The translations under genes were made by a program, and so were the position numbers. A DNA stretch of 64,000 nucleotides from NCBI GenBank assembly GCA_029204225.1, contig CM055101.1, positions 60,395,340 to 60,459,339 on the forward strand, written 5' to 3'. The stretch's first letter is position 1, and each line of letters begins with the position of its first letter. This stretch comes from Diphasiastrum complanatum. Lineage: Eukaryota > Streptophyta > Lycopodiopsida > Lycopodiales > Lycopodiaceae. Shown in pieces: positions 21,260 to 32,842 of this stretch. The notes under the pieces are model-generated. The model had not been told where the DNA came from, made no database searches, and was given only the letters and a program-made list of their open reading frames with translations.

Positions 21260-21963
21260 TAAAGGTGGTACATTCTTAGAATTAACCTTTTGAGATGATT
21301 TATTCCAGGACCGTATTGTAATGTTGCTTTGCTTGTTTCTTCATCAATGGTCCTGGAGCCTTTCCTTTCTTTAATACAACTCCTATAGGTGGTTTTATTG
21401 TTGGTTATTCCGAAATATCTCGGACTCCAAATCTTGTAGGATTTATATGATTTAAGATCTGCTCATCTGTAAGCTCTGCATCCTCATCATAAGTCAAGGC
21501 CTAACGCACATGAATTAGATTATCGTCAATCGGATCTGGTATTGGATCTGTTGATATCCAAACTACATTCATCATGTTCAATGGAAAAGTGATCTCCGTA
21601 TCCAAAGTTCGATCTAGTAAAGGAATTTTGTTCAGCCAGATTGATTATATCGTTGAAACATAGCCTGTTGTACAATCCATTATTGGAAGAGCTTGGTTCC
21701 AATTGACAATATCAATTTGAGAGTCATAGTGAACTCCCAAAGTCTTCACTGGTCGACCACAGGAATGATTCGTTGTTGATGGTGATCCCCTTTTTAAACT
21801 ACTGGCTTGATAACCTGATTGATTGGATCAACTTTGACTGCGCGTTCACGATTCTCAAAAGTAATTTTTCTGATGCCCCAGTTATGAATTACTTGCGCAA
21901 CTCGTAACCATGGACAACCCAATAAGCTAGTTACAGATTAAATAACTATCTCTATCTTCTGAA
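21260..21963 (-). pseudogene. Gypsy G1 fragment (protease end to integrase)
   Basis: On minus: GCPWLRVAQVIHNWGIRKIT, the end of a retropepsin-type domain, followed by RAVKVDPINQSGYQASSL, then a decayed stretch and SRTIDEETSKATLQYGP next to the C4 target site. The order protease end directly to integrase, with no RT between, suggests a deleted derivative. The first 5 bases (TAAAG) are the right C4 target duplication. Confidence 0.65.
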
Positions 21964-21974
21964 AGCCTTTCACT

Positions 21975-22536
21975 CTCTCTATGATCTCTGATGCTATGGA
22001 ATTAGATAATTAAGACACAATTGAGTTCGCTCAAGAATTATGTTTTACTCTTTTCCACTTGCATGCATTCATCACAGATTGACCCATCATCATTTACGTG
22101 AGTTGCCGTTATGTATATATATACATGGAGTAGTTATAATGACTCGTAGGCAAAGAGCGTGAAACATTGTAGTTACTAAAAAGGTGTTAAAGTGAACTAT
22201 GACGTGGTTTGCATTTGACAGGGCAGTATGGATGATGTGGATCTCGAAACAAAGACTTTGAGTTCGTATAAGAACAAAGAGAATGTAGTCGAGTACCTTG
22301 AACTCAAAGAGTTTGTCGTCGATCCCACTTCTACTTCGATTGATTATTGTGCAGATGTTCAACTTTAGAGAGTAAGACTGCAAAATTGTTGTGGAGAGAG
22401 AGAGAGTGTGTGTGTATATATTTACATAATGTACTGCAGCTCAGTATTTGAGACGAACTCGAATGATTCATGTTCTGATGACACAAATACTAAAGTGTCG
22501 AATTCAGGTGAGTTGGAATGATACTTAATTCCAACA
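21975..22536 (-). repeat. C5 3' LTR, left boundary unclear
   Basis: It ends TTCCAACA beside a polypurine tract (minus AAGGGAGGG at 22537-22545). The left end merges with gypsy sequence and I could not place it. It contains TATA-rich DNA near 22113-22122 and a GAGAGAGTGTGTGT tract at 22395-22415. Confidence 0.5.
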
Positions 22537-22549
22537 CCCTCCCTTAAGC

Positions 22550-23785
22550 TTAACTCCTAGGATCTAGAGCGAAATTGAACAAGCTACATAATGCAACATG
22601 CTTTTCTCTTGACAGAGGTTTAGTCAAGATATCAACCAACATACTGGTAGTAGGACAATAACTTGATTGGACATCTTTATTCTGAACTTTCTCTCTAAGA
22701 AGATAAAATTGAACTTCAATATGTTTAGTTGTAGAGTGAGTTCGTGGGTTTAGAGATAGAGCAATGCAGCTCTGATTGTCGCAATAGAGTATAGTTGGAC
22801 TGATTTGAATAGTCATAAGATGTTGAAGCAGTCTTCTGAGCCAGGTGATTTCCTTCACTACAGAGGTAGCAGCGACATATTCTGATTCTGTGGAGAACAA
22901 AAAAATGCATTTCTGCTTTCGACTGTTCCATGAGATGGGTCCTCCTGCTAGAAAGCAAAATAGCCAGAAGTAGATTTTCTTGTGTTCGCATTACCAACCC
23001 AATTAGAATCAGAATCAGTAGTTAATGTCAAACCATTTTCTGAATTTTTATCATAACACAAAGCATAGCGCTTAGTGGCTTGAATGTATCTTAGTACTCT
23101 GAGTACAGCCTTCCAGTGAAGTAGGCCGAGATTTGACATAAACTGTGACAATGTACTGATTGTAAATGCTAGATCAAGTATGGTGCAGACCATGGCGTAC
23201 ATGATCAATATGACTATCAATTGATAGGGGTGTTTGCACATCTATTTCTCTTCTGCATCAGTCTTGGGGCACATATCATTTGACAGTTTGAATCCTGGGT
23301 CCATAGACAAGTCTATGGACTTGCAGTTTTTCATGTTATACCTGTAGAGTACACTGGTTAGATACCTTTCTTGACTTAGTTTAATACTTCTTCTCGCTCT
23401 ATCTCTATTTATCTCGATTCCTAGAAGGTAGTGCACAGAGCCTGAGTCAGTCATTTCAAATTCCTTCGATAGAAGATTCTTTGTCTCATGAAGTAGCTGA
23501 TTCGAATTGTTGATTATCAGTGAGTCATCAACATATAGAGCTATTATGACATAGCTTGAGCCTCTGTGTTTGAGATAAACATTAGAGTCAGCAGAGTTTG
23601 GGATGAAGTCATGCTGCAACAGGAATTGATTGATTCTATCAAACCAGGCCCTTGGAGCTTGTTTTAGCCTGTAGAGAGCTTTCTGCAGCTTACATACTTT
23701 GTGTTCTTGGCCTTGAAGGACGTAACCTTCAGGTTGGTAGATGTAAATATCTTCTTGTATATATCCATTCAGAAAGGCTGTTTGA
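22550..23785 (-). pseudogene. C5 reverse transcriptase-RNase H
   Basis: RT at 23242-23619 carries IIALYVDDSLIINNSN and SVHYLLGIEINRDRA; the frame upstream encodes the end of the GLKQAPRAW-type motif. RNase H at 22948-23241 (SDSNWVGNANTRKSTSGYF) and 22550-22900 (ESEYVAATSVVKEITWLRRLL, YCDNQSCIALSLNPRTHS, LVDILTKPLS) completes the order. At least two breaks separate the three frames. A 20-bp sequence at 23672-23691 recurs at 23791-23810, next to the deletion junction. Confidence 0.8.
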
Positions 23786-23930
23786 ACTCATAGAGAGCTT
23801 TCTGCAGCTTGCATAGTTCGTCACCGTTGAACTTGTTGATCAAGCAAATTTATGAAGATGTTCCTTCCATGATGAATGATCTAAGTATAGTAAACAATTT
23901 TGTACACTAATTAGTAGTTTAGAACCGTAG

Positions 23931-23942
23931 GTTCTGATAGCA
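23931..23942 (-). promoter_or_regulatory. C5 degenerate primer-binding site
   Basis: The minus strand reads TGCTATCAGAAC, two changes from TGGTATCAGAGC, three bases from the LTR-like TATTGGGGTGC start. Confidence 0.5.
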
Positions 23943-23945
23943 CTC

Positions 23946-24324
23946 TATTGGGGTGCTTTTGAATATATTAGGTGCGGAAGAAGAGACACAACTCCAACAT
24001 AGATAACATTTCAAGATCTTTAACAAAACTACAGCAGAGTATTAACTTAGATCGAATGGAGGAATGTCTTTTAGTTGTCAAAGACAACCATGAAGGAGCG
24101 AACAGTTAGGCATCTGAGACAACCATGCTACCTTCAAGATTAGACATTCCGGATTGAGTGAGTGTTAGTAGAGAAAGAAAACTATCAGAAAGCATTTGAA
24201 GTGCAATACACATGAGAAGAATAGAGAATCTGAATTAAGTGGTTGTGAATACAATGATCAGATCACAATCTTGTGCCCAAGAATGGTTCATAGTAATGGT
24301 GCATTGTGTGTAGTGATCTTACTT
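23946..24324 (-). repeat. C5 5' LTR, truncated
   Basis: Related by eye to the C6 LTR start at 60226 (TTGGGGTGC versus TTGGGTGTGG; GCATCTGAGACAACCATG versus GCATCTGAGAAAGCCATG). It breaks off at the 39-bp duplicated gypsy sequence. Confidence 0.55.
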
Positions 24325-24360
24325 AGCTAGTTACAGATTAAATAACTATCTCTATCTTCT

Positions 24361-24850
24361 GAATCTACTACCACAAATATGCCAAAATTTGCTACAATCC
24401 TATATTTTGCCACACAAATGTTGGAGTGCGGTAAAATATGGGTTGGCAATTACTCACATTCTTGCTCAGAATCGCATGCAAACAAAGAAGAGAGAGTGAG
24501 TCTCTATATCACGACCTTCTTTTAGGATATTGTAGGCATCCACCATTCACAAATCTGGTTAAGTTAAGATTTTGCTCAGAAAACTACTCAGTCACACTAC
24601 TAGATAGACTCAGATTTTTGGGAAAAACATGCTCCCCAAAATTTATGCTTAGTTTGCTCTTAAAAGTTTGAATCCATTATAACCTACCAGAACCGCCAAA
24701 GTTCACTAGAATCTGCTACCACGAATATGCCAAAATTAGCTACAATCATAGATTTTGTCACACAAATATTGGAGTGCGGTAAAATATGGGATAGTACTCA
24801 CTCACGCTCTTGCTCAAAATCGATTGCAAAAAAATAAGAGAACTCTACCT
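24361..24850. repeat. Direct duplication, period about 348 bp
   Basis: The stretch with CTACCACAAATATGCCAAAA and TTGGAGTGCGGTAAAATATG at 24361-24490 recurs at 24709-24835 with scattered changes, including the following CTCTTGCTCA-AATCG. Between the copies I recognise nothing. Confidence 0.7.
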
Positions 24851-24983
24851 CTGAGCCTTCAACAGGTATTATAAGTACGATTTGAGGTGCTGCTATTCAT
24901 TCAAGCTGTTGTTATTCTTTCACTATCCAATCACCGAGCTCGAGATGCTATTCTTTTTTGTCCAATCACAATGCGTGCACACG

Positions 24984-25858
<875 letters not shown>

Positions 25859-26538
25859 ATGGAGAAGCAAGGCCTGTGTTCGCAGGCTGTTTCTTTTTTC
25901 GCTCATAGCAGCAGTTGTTGCAGCAACACTTGTTCAGATTTACCAACGCCTCAACCAAATGCACAAGATGCCCATGCCATATCGGTGGAGCAAGATGTCC
26001 TGCTAGCAGCGACATCGACGTTGCTAATTCACGATCCATATTCGACGTGCATCACATCTAGAGCCTCACTATCTTGCCAAAGCTCACCAAGTCTGCTGCA
26101 AGGTTCAAGATTGACCACGCGCTTTCGCCTAGAATCCAGGTCATCTCTACTTCACGACTTTGAAGACAGAGCCAAATCTCGGTTAAGGAATCGTTGCATG
26201 GCTTACGCCAATTTTCAACATGCTTGCTTGGAAGAGCGCAAGATCCTTGGTGTTGGCCGCAACCCAAAAATGACAAGGCTTTTTATCTTCTGGTCACAAC
26301 ATCTGCGATATAGATACAACCAAGTCATGTACAAGCAATTCAGAGAACTAGCGGAGGAGGATGAGTTGCAAACTACCACTACGGAATGGAATGTATGTTC
26401 AGGTTTTACTGTTATGGTCTGCTGAAAAGGTTTGGAAGGAATATATATGAGGATTTTGAACTCCTAACTTTGCAAACTTTGAGGAAGGGAAACATTTACG
26501 GGCTTCAGAAGTATTGGGCTGTTCATGCCGGCTACTGA
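25859..26538 (+). pseudogene. LARP1: LARP1-like DM15 (LARP1 C-terminal) gene fragment, frameshifted
   Basis: Residues from about 110 of the frame starting at 25859 read RCMAYANFQHACLEERKILG, VGRNPKMTRLFIFWSQHL and NQVMYKQFRELAEEDEL, matching the first DM15 repeat of plant LARP1 (R-C..ERK-LG-G....LFRFWS-FLR..FN..MY.EFR.LA.EDA). A different frame then continues at 26371-26538 with YHYGMECMFRFYCYGLLKRF, IYEDFELLTLQTLRKGN and YGLQKYWAV up to a TGA: the second DM15 repeat. The one-base frame change near 26370 breaks the protein. LARP1 uses DM15 to bind 5' TOP mRNAs and caps. The La motif and N-terminal half are absent. No intron is seen between the repeats. The first 100 codons are not recognisable. 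It is a gene fragment, retrocopied or transduplicated. Confidence 0.75.
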
Positions 26539-27115
26539 AGGAACAAGTCCTCGAAACCCTTGAAGATGCATGCCCATCTAGAGAAGCTATTAAGCTAGAG
26601 ATTTCAGTTTGGGAAAGAATTATATGCTATCCAAGCTGCGATTTGACAGAAAGTTAAACCACCCAGATTCCAAAATGAGCATGCATGATTTCTGCAAGAC
26701 GAAAAGCAAACAAGTCTTGCAAACTGAAGGGAGAAAGACAATAACTATCTTTTGATCTTGTATCTCCATAACTTCTGAGACGAATATGTGGGCCAAATTT
26801 GGAAAGCCGTCATAGTACAAATTTGTTGTGAAAAAAATAGATCAAAAAGATCCATTTATGCCCTTTTATCTTTGGCTAATATGGAAAGCACATCTCACGT
26901 CACAGAAGATGTAGAATCAATAAAAACTTGTCAAAATCACTTATGAGTGAAGATTTATGATCCAAAATGCACTTGATGGATATTTGAGCTTGAGTAAGTA
27001 AGCCCGAGTTTCTCTTACAGTTTTATGACTTTTCACTTTTAGCAATGTTTTCGAGTTTCTTTTGGATTATGTAATAGCATGCATGAGTGTCAGCTTAACG
27101 ACACACAGTGTGTAA
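26539..27115. other. No gene recognised
   Basis: The part at 26950-27000 (ATGATCCAAAATGCACTTGATGG) resembles 45840-45890 near C7a, so at least this bit is repetitive. Confidence 0.4.
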
Positions 27116-27328
27116 TGTTGGGACACGCGTCCCGTAACGGGGACCGAACTGCCATGCAGCGGTACCCCACAAAAATTAGATTGTGTATATGTACCCTTAA
27201 ATCTCTTTTGTTAATACAGTTTAAAAGTGTTCTCTTGGGTTGTGGTATGATCTCTCTTTCTTGCTTATCTGATTGATGATAGATTTCCTGCAAATTAGCT
27301 AACTATACTGCCAGTAAGATCCTCGACA
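27116..27328 (+). repeat. Copia LTR, about 213 bp
   Basis: It runs from TGTTGGGACACG to CCTCGACA, followed directly by a PBS. GACACGCGTCCCGT is shared with the C4 LTRs, so the family is related. No coding region follows, so the element is a remnant. Confidence 0.65.
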
Positions 27329-27341
27329 TGGTATTAGAGCC
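27329..27341 (+). promoter_or_regulatory. Primer-binding site
   Basis: TGGTATTAGAGCC, one mismatch (a C-to-T) from the tRNA-Met complement, right after the LTR end CGACA. Confidence 0.8.
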
Positions 27342-28429
27342 TGGGAGTGTGTAGTTTGATTTAAGCTGGAAGCCAAATTTCAAATTCTAAAAACAACTGG
27401 TAATTAAAGACTGAACGCATACCAAAATGACAATCATCTTCAACTACAAAAACTTTAGATTACAATCCAGAATCACATCTAGATACCCAAAGTCCTGCTC
27501 AATATCAATTTAGTTATTATTCTTAGATTCATTACGATTCGTTATCCAACTGAGCTGAACCCAGTCTTAACTAAGGAAGACTCTGTCCCAAGAACACTTT
27601 ATATCCAATGCACACAATTCTTAAATGATGAACCGAAATGATTCACTAATCATGCATCTTACAAGCAATATAAATCAACACCATCAGTTTCTGGTGAATC
27701 TACATCACATTGATCGTTTTACCAATTAAATTCACCTTGGAGTAATCAACTACTCAAGTCAATTGCCAATGATTCAGAAATCTCAAATGTCTAGGTGAAA
27801 AACTAGTATAACACCACATTTAGATCCTTACCCAAATCATTTATAAGTTAATCCATAAATCTTCTATACAAAGATTTGTTAACTTTGCAAGTATTTATCA
27901 AAACAATACTTGATCATATGTTCATATTCACCGACTAGGTTAAGTGCACCAGATAACCTTAGTAACTAGGATTACACAGTAGATTCATACAAGACTAATC
28001 ATGCACACATGAGAATAATCTCACTATGACCCAGTACATAAACACATTCTTACCTGGCAGATTCCTCCAGAACCCACATATGTTACTCACATATCTCACT
28101 GAAATCTTGTAACTCAGCTACAAAAGATTTTCTATTTCTCATGAGTAAATAACATATCCGGAAAATCTCTAAGACGAATAAAATTCACTCTCAGTAGTTT
28201 TCCAATCCAATTTCTTTTAACAGCATAATTTCTTCCACTCAAACAACCCCTCTCTGATCCTAGTACTAAAACTAAGATTAGGTTATTTCAATACAGAAAT
28301 CTCAGACTTAAATTTTAATTAAACTTACTTCTATTCCAATCAAAATGAATTTGGTAACTTTTGACCTTTTACTGTACTACTTATAGATAATGATTCAAAT
28401 ATCAAACATGTTCTAGTTCCAGATTGTCC
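27342..28429. other. AT-rich sequence, no gene recognised
   Basis: Plus strand poor in G, with no usable frame. Presumably the leader of the preceding LTR element and then LTR-like DNA. Confidence 0.45.
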
Positions 28430-29403
28430 AAACAATCCCTAGAAAATTTCTCATATTCAAAAAGTTTCAATTAGGCATCTTATTCTGAATCTATCCGAAA
28501 TTCCTTTCAGATCCAATCTCATTTCTATACCCTAGTTGGTTCTCTTCGGAAAGCTATGCAACCAATAGATTCCCAAATAGAATTTTACTCCACCACTTCA
28601 CCCCTCCTTTTAAAGAAATTATAGATTTCCATAAAAGTTAACTGAAAAGATGATATATGAAAATACCTAAATCCAAGATAAGTCAGTAATAAGTGTTTCC
28701 ACTAAAGAATCACTTCATTACAAAGATGACATCTCCTTCAAATATTTTCAATCTGAGTGATAGAAACTACTATTCCATCGCAATCCATTTATGCAATAGA
28801 GATATTCTAGATTTAAGAAATTGAAACATTTCAACCTTAGAATTTATCTGAATTCCAAGTCTACTCACACAAGTAGTAATTTATATGACGTAATAGTCTT
28901 TCAAAAGAATAATTTCATGTTGGAAAGAATCATATAAATCAGTCTGATATCTATATTCGAGAAATTACTAAGAAGTAAAAGATTAATTAAAAAACTGAGA
29001 AATAGATTTGAGGGTCTCTGATTTTGTAAATATTGAGATACCACATTGGGATCTAGATTAAATCTCAAAATTTTCCAAAATACCCCACATTTGATTGAAT
29101 GGTTTCCTTCTTTCCCATATCGCGACTAGGTACTAAACACACCATTGATCATCAGATCTTTACAGTCCTAAAATTTTCTTTCCAAAATTACTGATGTCCC
29201 ATACCATCAGCTTTTCCTTCTAGAAAACCCTTAACCGTCTCATCTGATATTCGAGAGATCCACTGATCATCTAGCTGTCCTATAATCCATATAGGATAAT
29301 ATCTCTTGTTCCCAAACACTGGGGAATCCCATTTTTATTTTTATTATTGGCATGCCTATCAGATGGATACCACGAATCCACATCTGATTATGTGACTTAA
29401 ACA
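28430..29403. repeat. Left arm of a large inverted repeat
   Basis: The reverse complement matches 30571-30611 joined to 36142-36935, i.e. the right arm minus the C3 insertion. Matching landmarks include GATCTAGATTAAA-CTCAAAATTTT, CCCACATTTGAT and GGCATGCCTATCAG. It ends GACTTAAACA, and the right arm starts TGTTTAAATCAC, so the arms may be LTRs (TG..CA) in opposite directions. Confidence 0.65.
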
Positions 29404-30294
29404 AGAGAACCTGTCGGCAATTTCATTGCGGTTCTTTCTGTCAATTTTAACTTATCTATCACCAGGAAATAATTTAGATTTAGTGAAAACACTGCGACCA
29501 ATTCTGACTGATAAACTCAGTTTAATCAATTTACTAATCTAAACTGATTTCATAGATAACGAAAAAATAACTGAAATTTTGATTTTTTTGGAAAATTTCA
29601 TTTTTGCTTTATTTTACATAATTCAAAAATTCTGAAAAAAAATACTCTTAGTACAAAAGACAATTGAAATCGAAAAAATTGAAACATTGTCCGATTTCTA
29701 ATGTTACTAATCCAATGTCAAACTGGCATGCAAAGCACACTACATTGTCACAAAACGTCATCACGGAATTTTTTATGTAAACTTCAGTTTTACGGAATTT
29801 GTCAACCAGTAACACTGATTTGTGACCCAACTATCAGAGCACATGCGTATGACCACTCAAATCGATTGTAAATCTCTCATGCATATCAGAATCACTCTGA
29901 GAATCAGCATGCAACTAATCCATGCAAACACAGTACTACAAATTAGGAAAATGACTGGCATGCAATCAAAACAATTCCAAATTTTGCCAATTTTACTCAC
30001 AAAACTGCAAAACTTCAGATGATCATAACTTTGTCTACAAGACACCAAATTGGATGTTGTAAAGTTCAGTATAGAGGGAGACTAAGTGAACAAGGTGCTT
30101 GCCACATCAGCTTGCCACCTAGGCTTTACACGTGCGATATCAGAGTGTCAAAAAATCTGTAATAGGGCGTAGTTCCACAAGAGAAAATTATGCAAAAACT
30201 TGCAAACACCCATCCTAGCCCAAAATTGATACTACCAACAGTCTTAAACAATCAATTAGACTTCCATGAAGCATTCATACTGATCTAAGATGTA
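29404..30294. other. Spacer between the inverted arms; repeat-like, no gene
   Basis: The part 29890-30140 is the inverted relative of 11060-11345. The rest is AT-rich and without a recognisable frame. Confidence 0.5.
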
Positions 30295-30570
30295 GTATAG
30301 GCTGAGAACGAAGATTTCTTGATTTGTAGAAGTCAAAATAGCTTTAAACTTGATGGAAATGGTGCATAAGCCACCGGCCATCATTTTATAGGTCCGATAG
30401 CTTGCTGGGAAGTAAAAAAGAATGATAATCATTCTGTAATTAATTCTAGAACGATCTCCTTATGGATTTGGAGAGATCCATCCCCCACAAATCACCAAAA
30501 ATGGTTATTTTTTGAACTTTTTTGACTTCCTACAAGTTCGATTGCTGGAATGCTTGGTTCTAACTTCATC
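30295..30570. repeat. Dispersed repeat, second copy at 15470-15750
   Basis: Same direction and similar along its whole length to 15470-15750. It ends abruptly where the right inverted arm begins at TGTTTAAATC. Confidence 0.7.
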
Positions 30571-30606
30571 TGTTTAAATCACAGGATCAGGTGTGGATTT
30601 GTGGTA

Positions 30607-30611
30607 TTCAT
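30607..30611. repeat. C3 target-site duplication, left
   Basis: TTCAT, repeated at 36137-36141. The inverted relative at about 29360-29395 has CCAT once at this place. Confidence 0.85.
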
Positions 30612-30874
30612 TGTCAAGAATTAGATATGCAACATCAAGCATTCACCATAAGCAATCACCACAAGAAGGCGAAAGAAGAACACGCACTGTCACTCTATCA
30701 CACTGCATCATACAGAATGTCAAAATGTACAAATAAACCCTGAACCCTGATAGAGAGAGAAAACCTACGAGTAGACTAATAGACTAGCCTATGGCTATTG
30801 ACACCTGGTCACAGCTGTCAACATTAATGTGCATCGTAAACAATAACAATGAAGTTTATCATTGATTTCTAACA
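30612..30874 (-). repeat. C3 3' LTR, 263 bp
   Basis: It runs from TGTCAAGAATTAG to GATTTCTAACA on plus and equals 35874-36136 apart from about 11 substitutions. Confidence 0.95.
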
Positions 30875-30883
30875 CTCTCCCTC
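30875..30883 (-). promoter_or_regulatory. C3 polypurine tract
   Basis: GAGGGAGAG on minus, directly beside the 3' LTR. Confidence 0.8.
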
Positions 30884-32361
30884 AATGATAAAATTACATT
30901 TTTCTATCCCTAATAGAGTACGAAACCTCTCAAATTTACATCTACCTAATGACTTAGTAAAAATATATGCCATTTGATCTACAAATTCACAAAAAACAAG
31001 ATCAATGGCTCCATCATGAATTTTCTCTCGAACAAAATGGTAGTGTATTTCGTTGTGCTTGGTTCGAGCATGTAAAATTGGATTTTTGGCAAGGTGAATC
31101 CAACTTTGAAAATCGCAAGATATAGTAGTTGCATCCACTTGTGGTTGACCTAAATCCACAAGCAATCTTTGTAGCCACACCACTTCATTGCTGAGTGCTC
31201 AATATTCAGCTTTCGTCGATGATAAGACTACTGTAGGTTGTTTTTTGCTGCTCCATGAAATTGCAGCTGTACCATAACTGAATGTATGACCACTGGTAGA
31301 TTTTCTGTCATCAATATTACCTACCCAATCGGCATCTGTATAGCCTACCAACATTGGCGCTTCAGGCTGATCATACTTCAAACCAAAATTCAATGTCCCT
31401 CGAATGTATCTGAGAATACGTTTAGCAGACTTCCAGTGTGCTTGACTAGGATCTTGCATAAATTGACTAACAACACCAACAACATAAGAAATATCAGATT
31501 GTGTGTGTGTCAAATAAATCAAACTACCCACTAGCTGTCTATACAAATAAGCATCCACTTTCTCAGATTCATCATATGCAGTAAGCTTCATGTTGACATC
31601 CATAGGTGTACTCAAACGCTTACAATCTTGCATATTGAACTTATAAAGCAAATCTCGTGCATATTTGCTTTGTGTAAGAAAGACCATGTCTTCCTTTTGC
31701 CATACTTCAATGCCAAGACAATAGTCCATCAATCCTAGATCACTTCCTAGATCACTCATATCAAAAGCTTTGGAAAGATCTGATTTTATTTCATCAATTA
31801 AGCTCTCATTACTTCTTGTAATAATCAAATCATCCACGTACAACACACTAAACACTATATCTGAATCTTGCCTTAGAATGTAAAGATTAGGATCAGCATC
31901 ACTCTTTATCATTCCCCTTCGCTTGAAGTGGTCATCAATGCAAGAGTACCACGCCCGTGGTGCTTGCTTCAATCCATAAATGGCTTTGTTGAGCTTACAA
32001 ACGAGATGCTCTCTCCCTGTCTCAACAAATCCTTGAGGTTGTACTAAGTACACCTCTTCATCTAGCACTCCATTAAGAAAACGTCCATTTGCTGGATCTT
32101 CCAACCATAGAAAGCAGAAATAGCAATGATAGAACGTATAGTTACCACCTTAGCTACGGGTGCGAAGGTTTCCTCAAAATCAATACCTTCCTGCTGCTCA
32201 AATCCTCTCGCAACCAACCGTGCTTTGTACTTGTTGAATTGCCCATCAGCTCCACATTTGATCTTGTATATCCATTTGCAAGTGATAGGCGTCTTACCAT
32301 CAGGTAGCTCAACCAAGTTCCACGTACTATTTTTCGATATAGCTTCCATTTCTGTTTCCAT
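30884..32361 (-). pseudogene. C3 reverse transcriptase-RNase H
   Basis: RT begins within 32062-32361 (STWNLVELPDGKTPI, KWIYKIKCGADG, KARLVARGFEQQEGIDFEET). After MDV a small deletion shifts the frame and removes part of the MDVKTAFLNG motif. The frame 31199-32104 continues with FLNGVLDEEVYL, LKQAPRAWYS, the catalytic loop SVLYVDDLIITRS and DYCLGIEVWQ. RNase H: DADWVGNIDDRKSTSGHTF, SKKQPTVVLSSTKAEY, a TGA at 31196-31198 in the same frame, then WLQRLLVDLG and AKNPILHARTKHNEI. A 12-bp tandem duplication (31733-31756) adds SDLG in the DLG-x-MDYCLG region. Otherwise well preserved. Confidence 0.9.
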
Positions 32362-32395
32362 AGCTTCATGCCACTCCTTGTGCTCCTTTGCTTTA

Positions 32396-32767
32396 TCAAA
32401 AGTTTTTTTGTTCTTGCGCCTTGAGCACTAAACTCATTAGGGCTAGAGTCATCTCTAATCTTGAAGGAGGTTTTTGATTTCTACTTGATCTTCTAAGCTC
32501 TCCCTGCTCACTTGATTCGGGAGTATCTCCCTTATTAGCGTCACTTATTACTGACAAGTACCACTTAGGCACTCTCCTAGGAATCTCATTATTGACCCTA
32601 TCTTTTTCCATTGGATCTTCCATATCGACACCAACTTCTTTCTTCACTTGCACTTTAGCTTTATCATCAAAGGGGTCAATTGTCAATTTTATTTGGTCAT
32701 TTTGACCCATCTCATCAAAAGTAGCATCTCTGGAAATCATGATCTTTTGTGCATCTGTGTCATACAT
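32396..32767 (-). pseudogene. C3 integrase-RT linker
   Basis: 124 codons with KIMISRDATFDEM, then an acidic and variable stretch and ELRRSSRNQKPPSRLE. This is the usual copia stretch after the integrase core. A stop separates it from integrase near 32840 and the frame changes again into RT. Confidence 0.8.
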
Positions 32768-32842
32768 CCTGTATGCCTTGGCTCTTTCATCATATCCAAG
32801 GAAAATACACTTAACAACTTTTGCATCCAGCTTCTTTCGTTT

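Larger units (their letters stand above)
21975..24324 (-). mobile_element. Ty1/copia element C5, internally deleted
   Basis: On minus: 5' LTR (from about 23946 rightwards), degenerate PBS, a short leader, then RT and RNase H and the 3' LTR. Gag, protease and integrase are all missing: the leader joins RT near 23785. RT-RNase H matches C6 closely. The segment is bracketed by a perfect 39-bp direct repeat (21925-21963 and 24325-24363). Confidence 0.7.
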
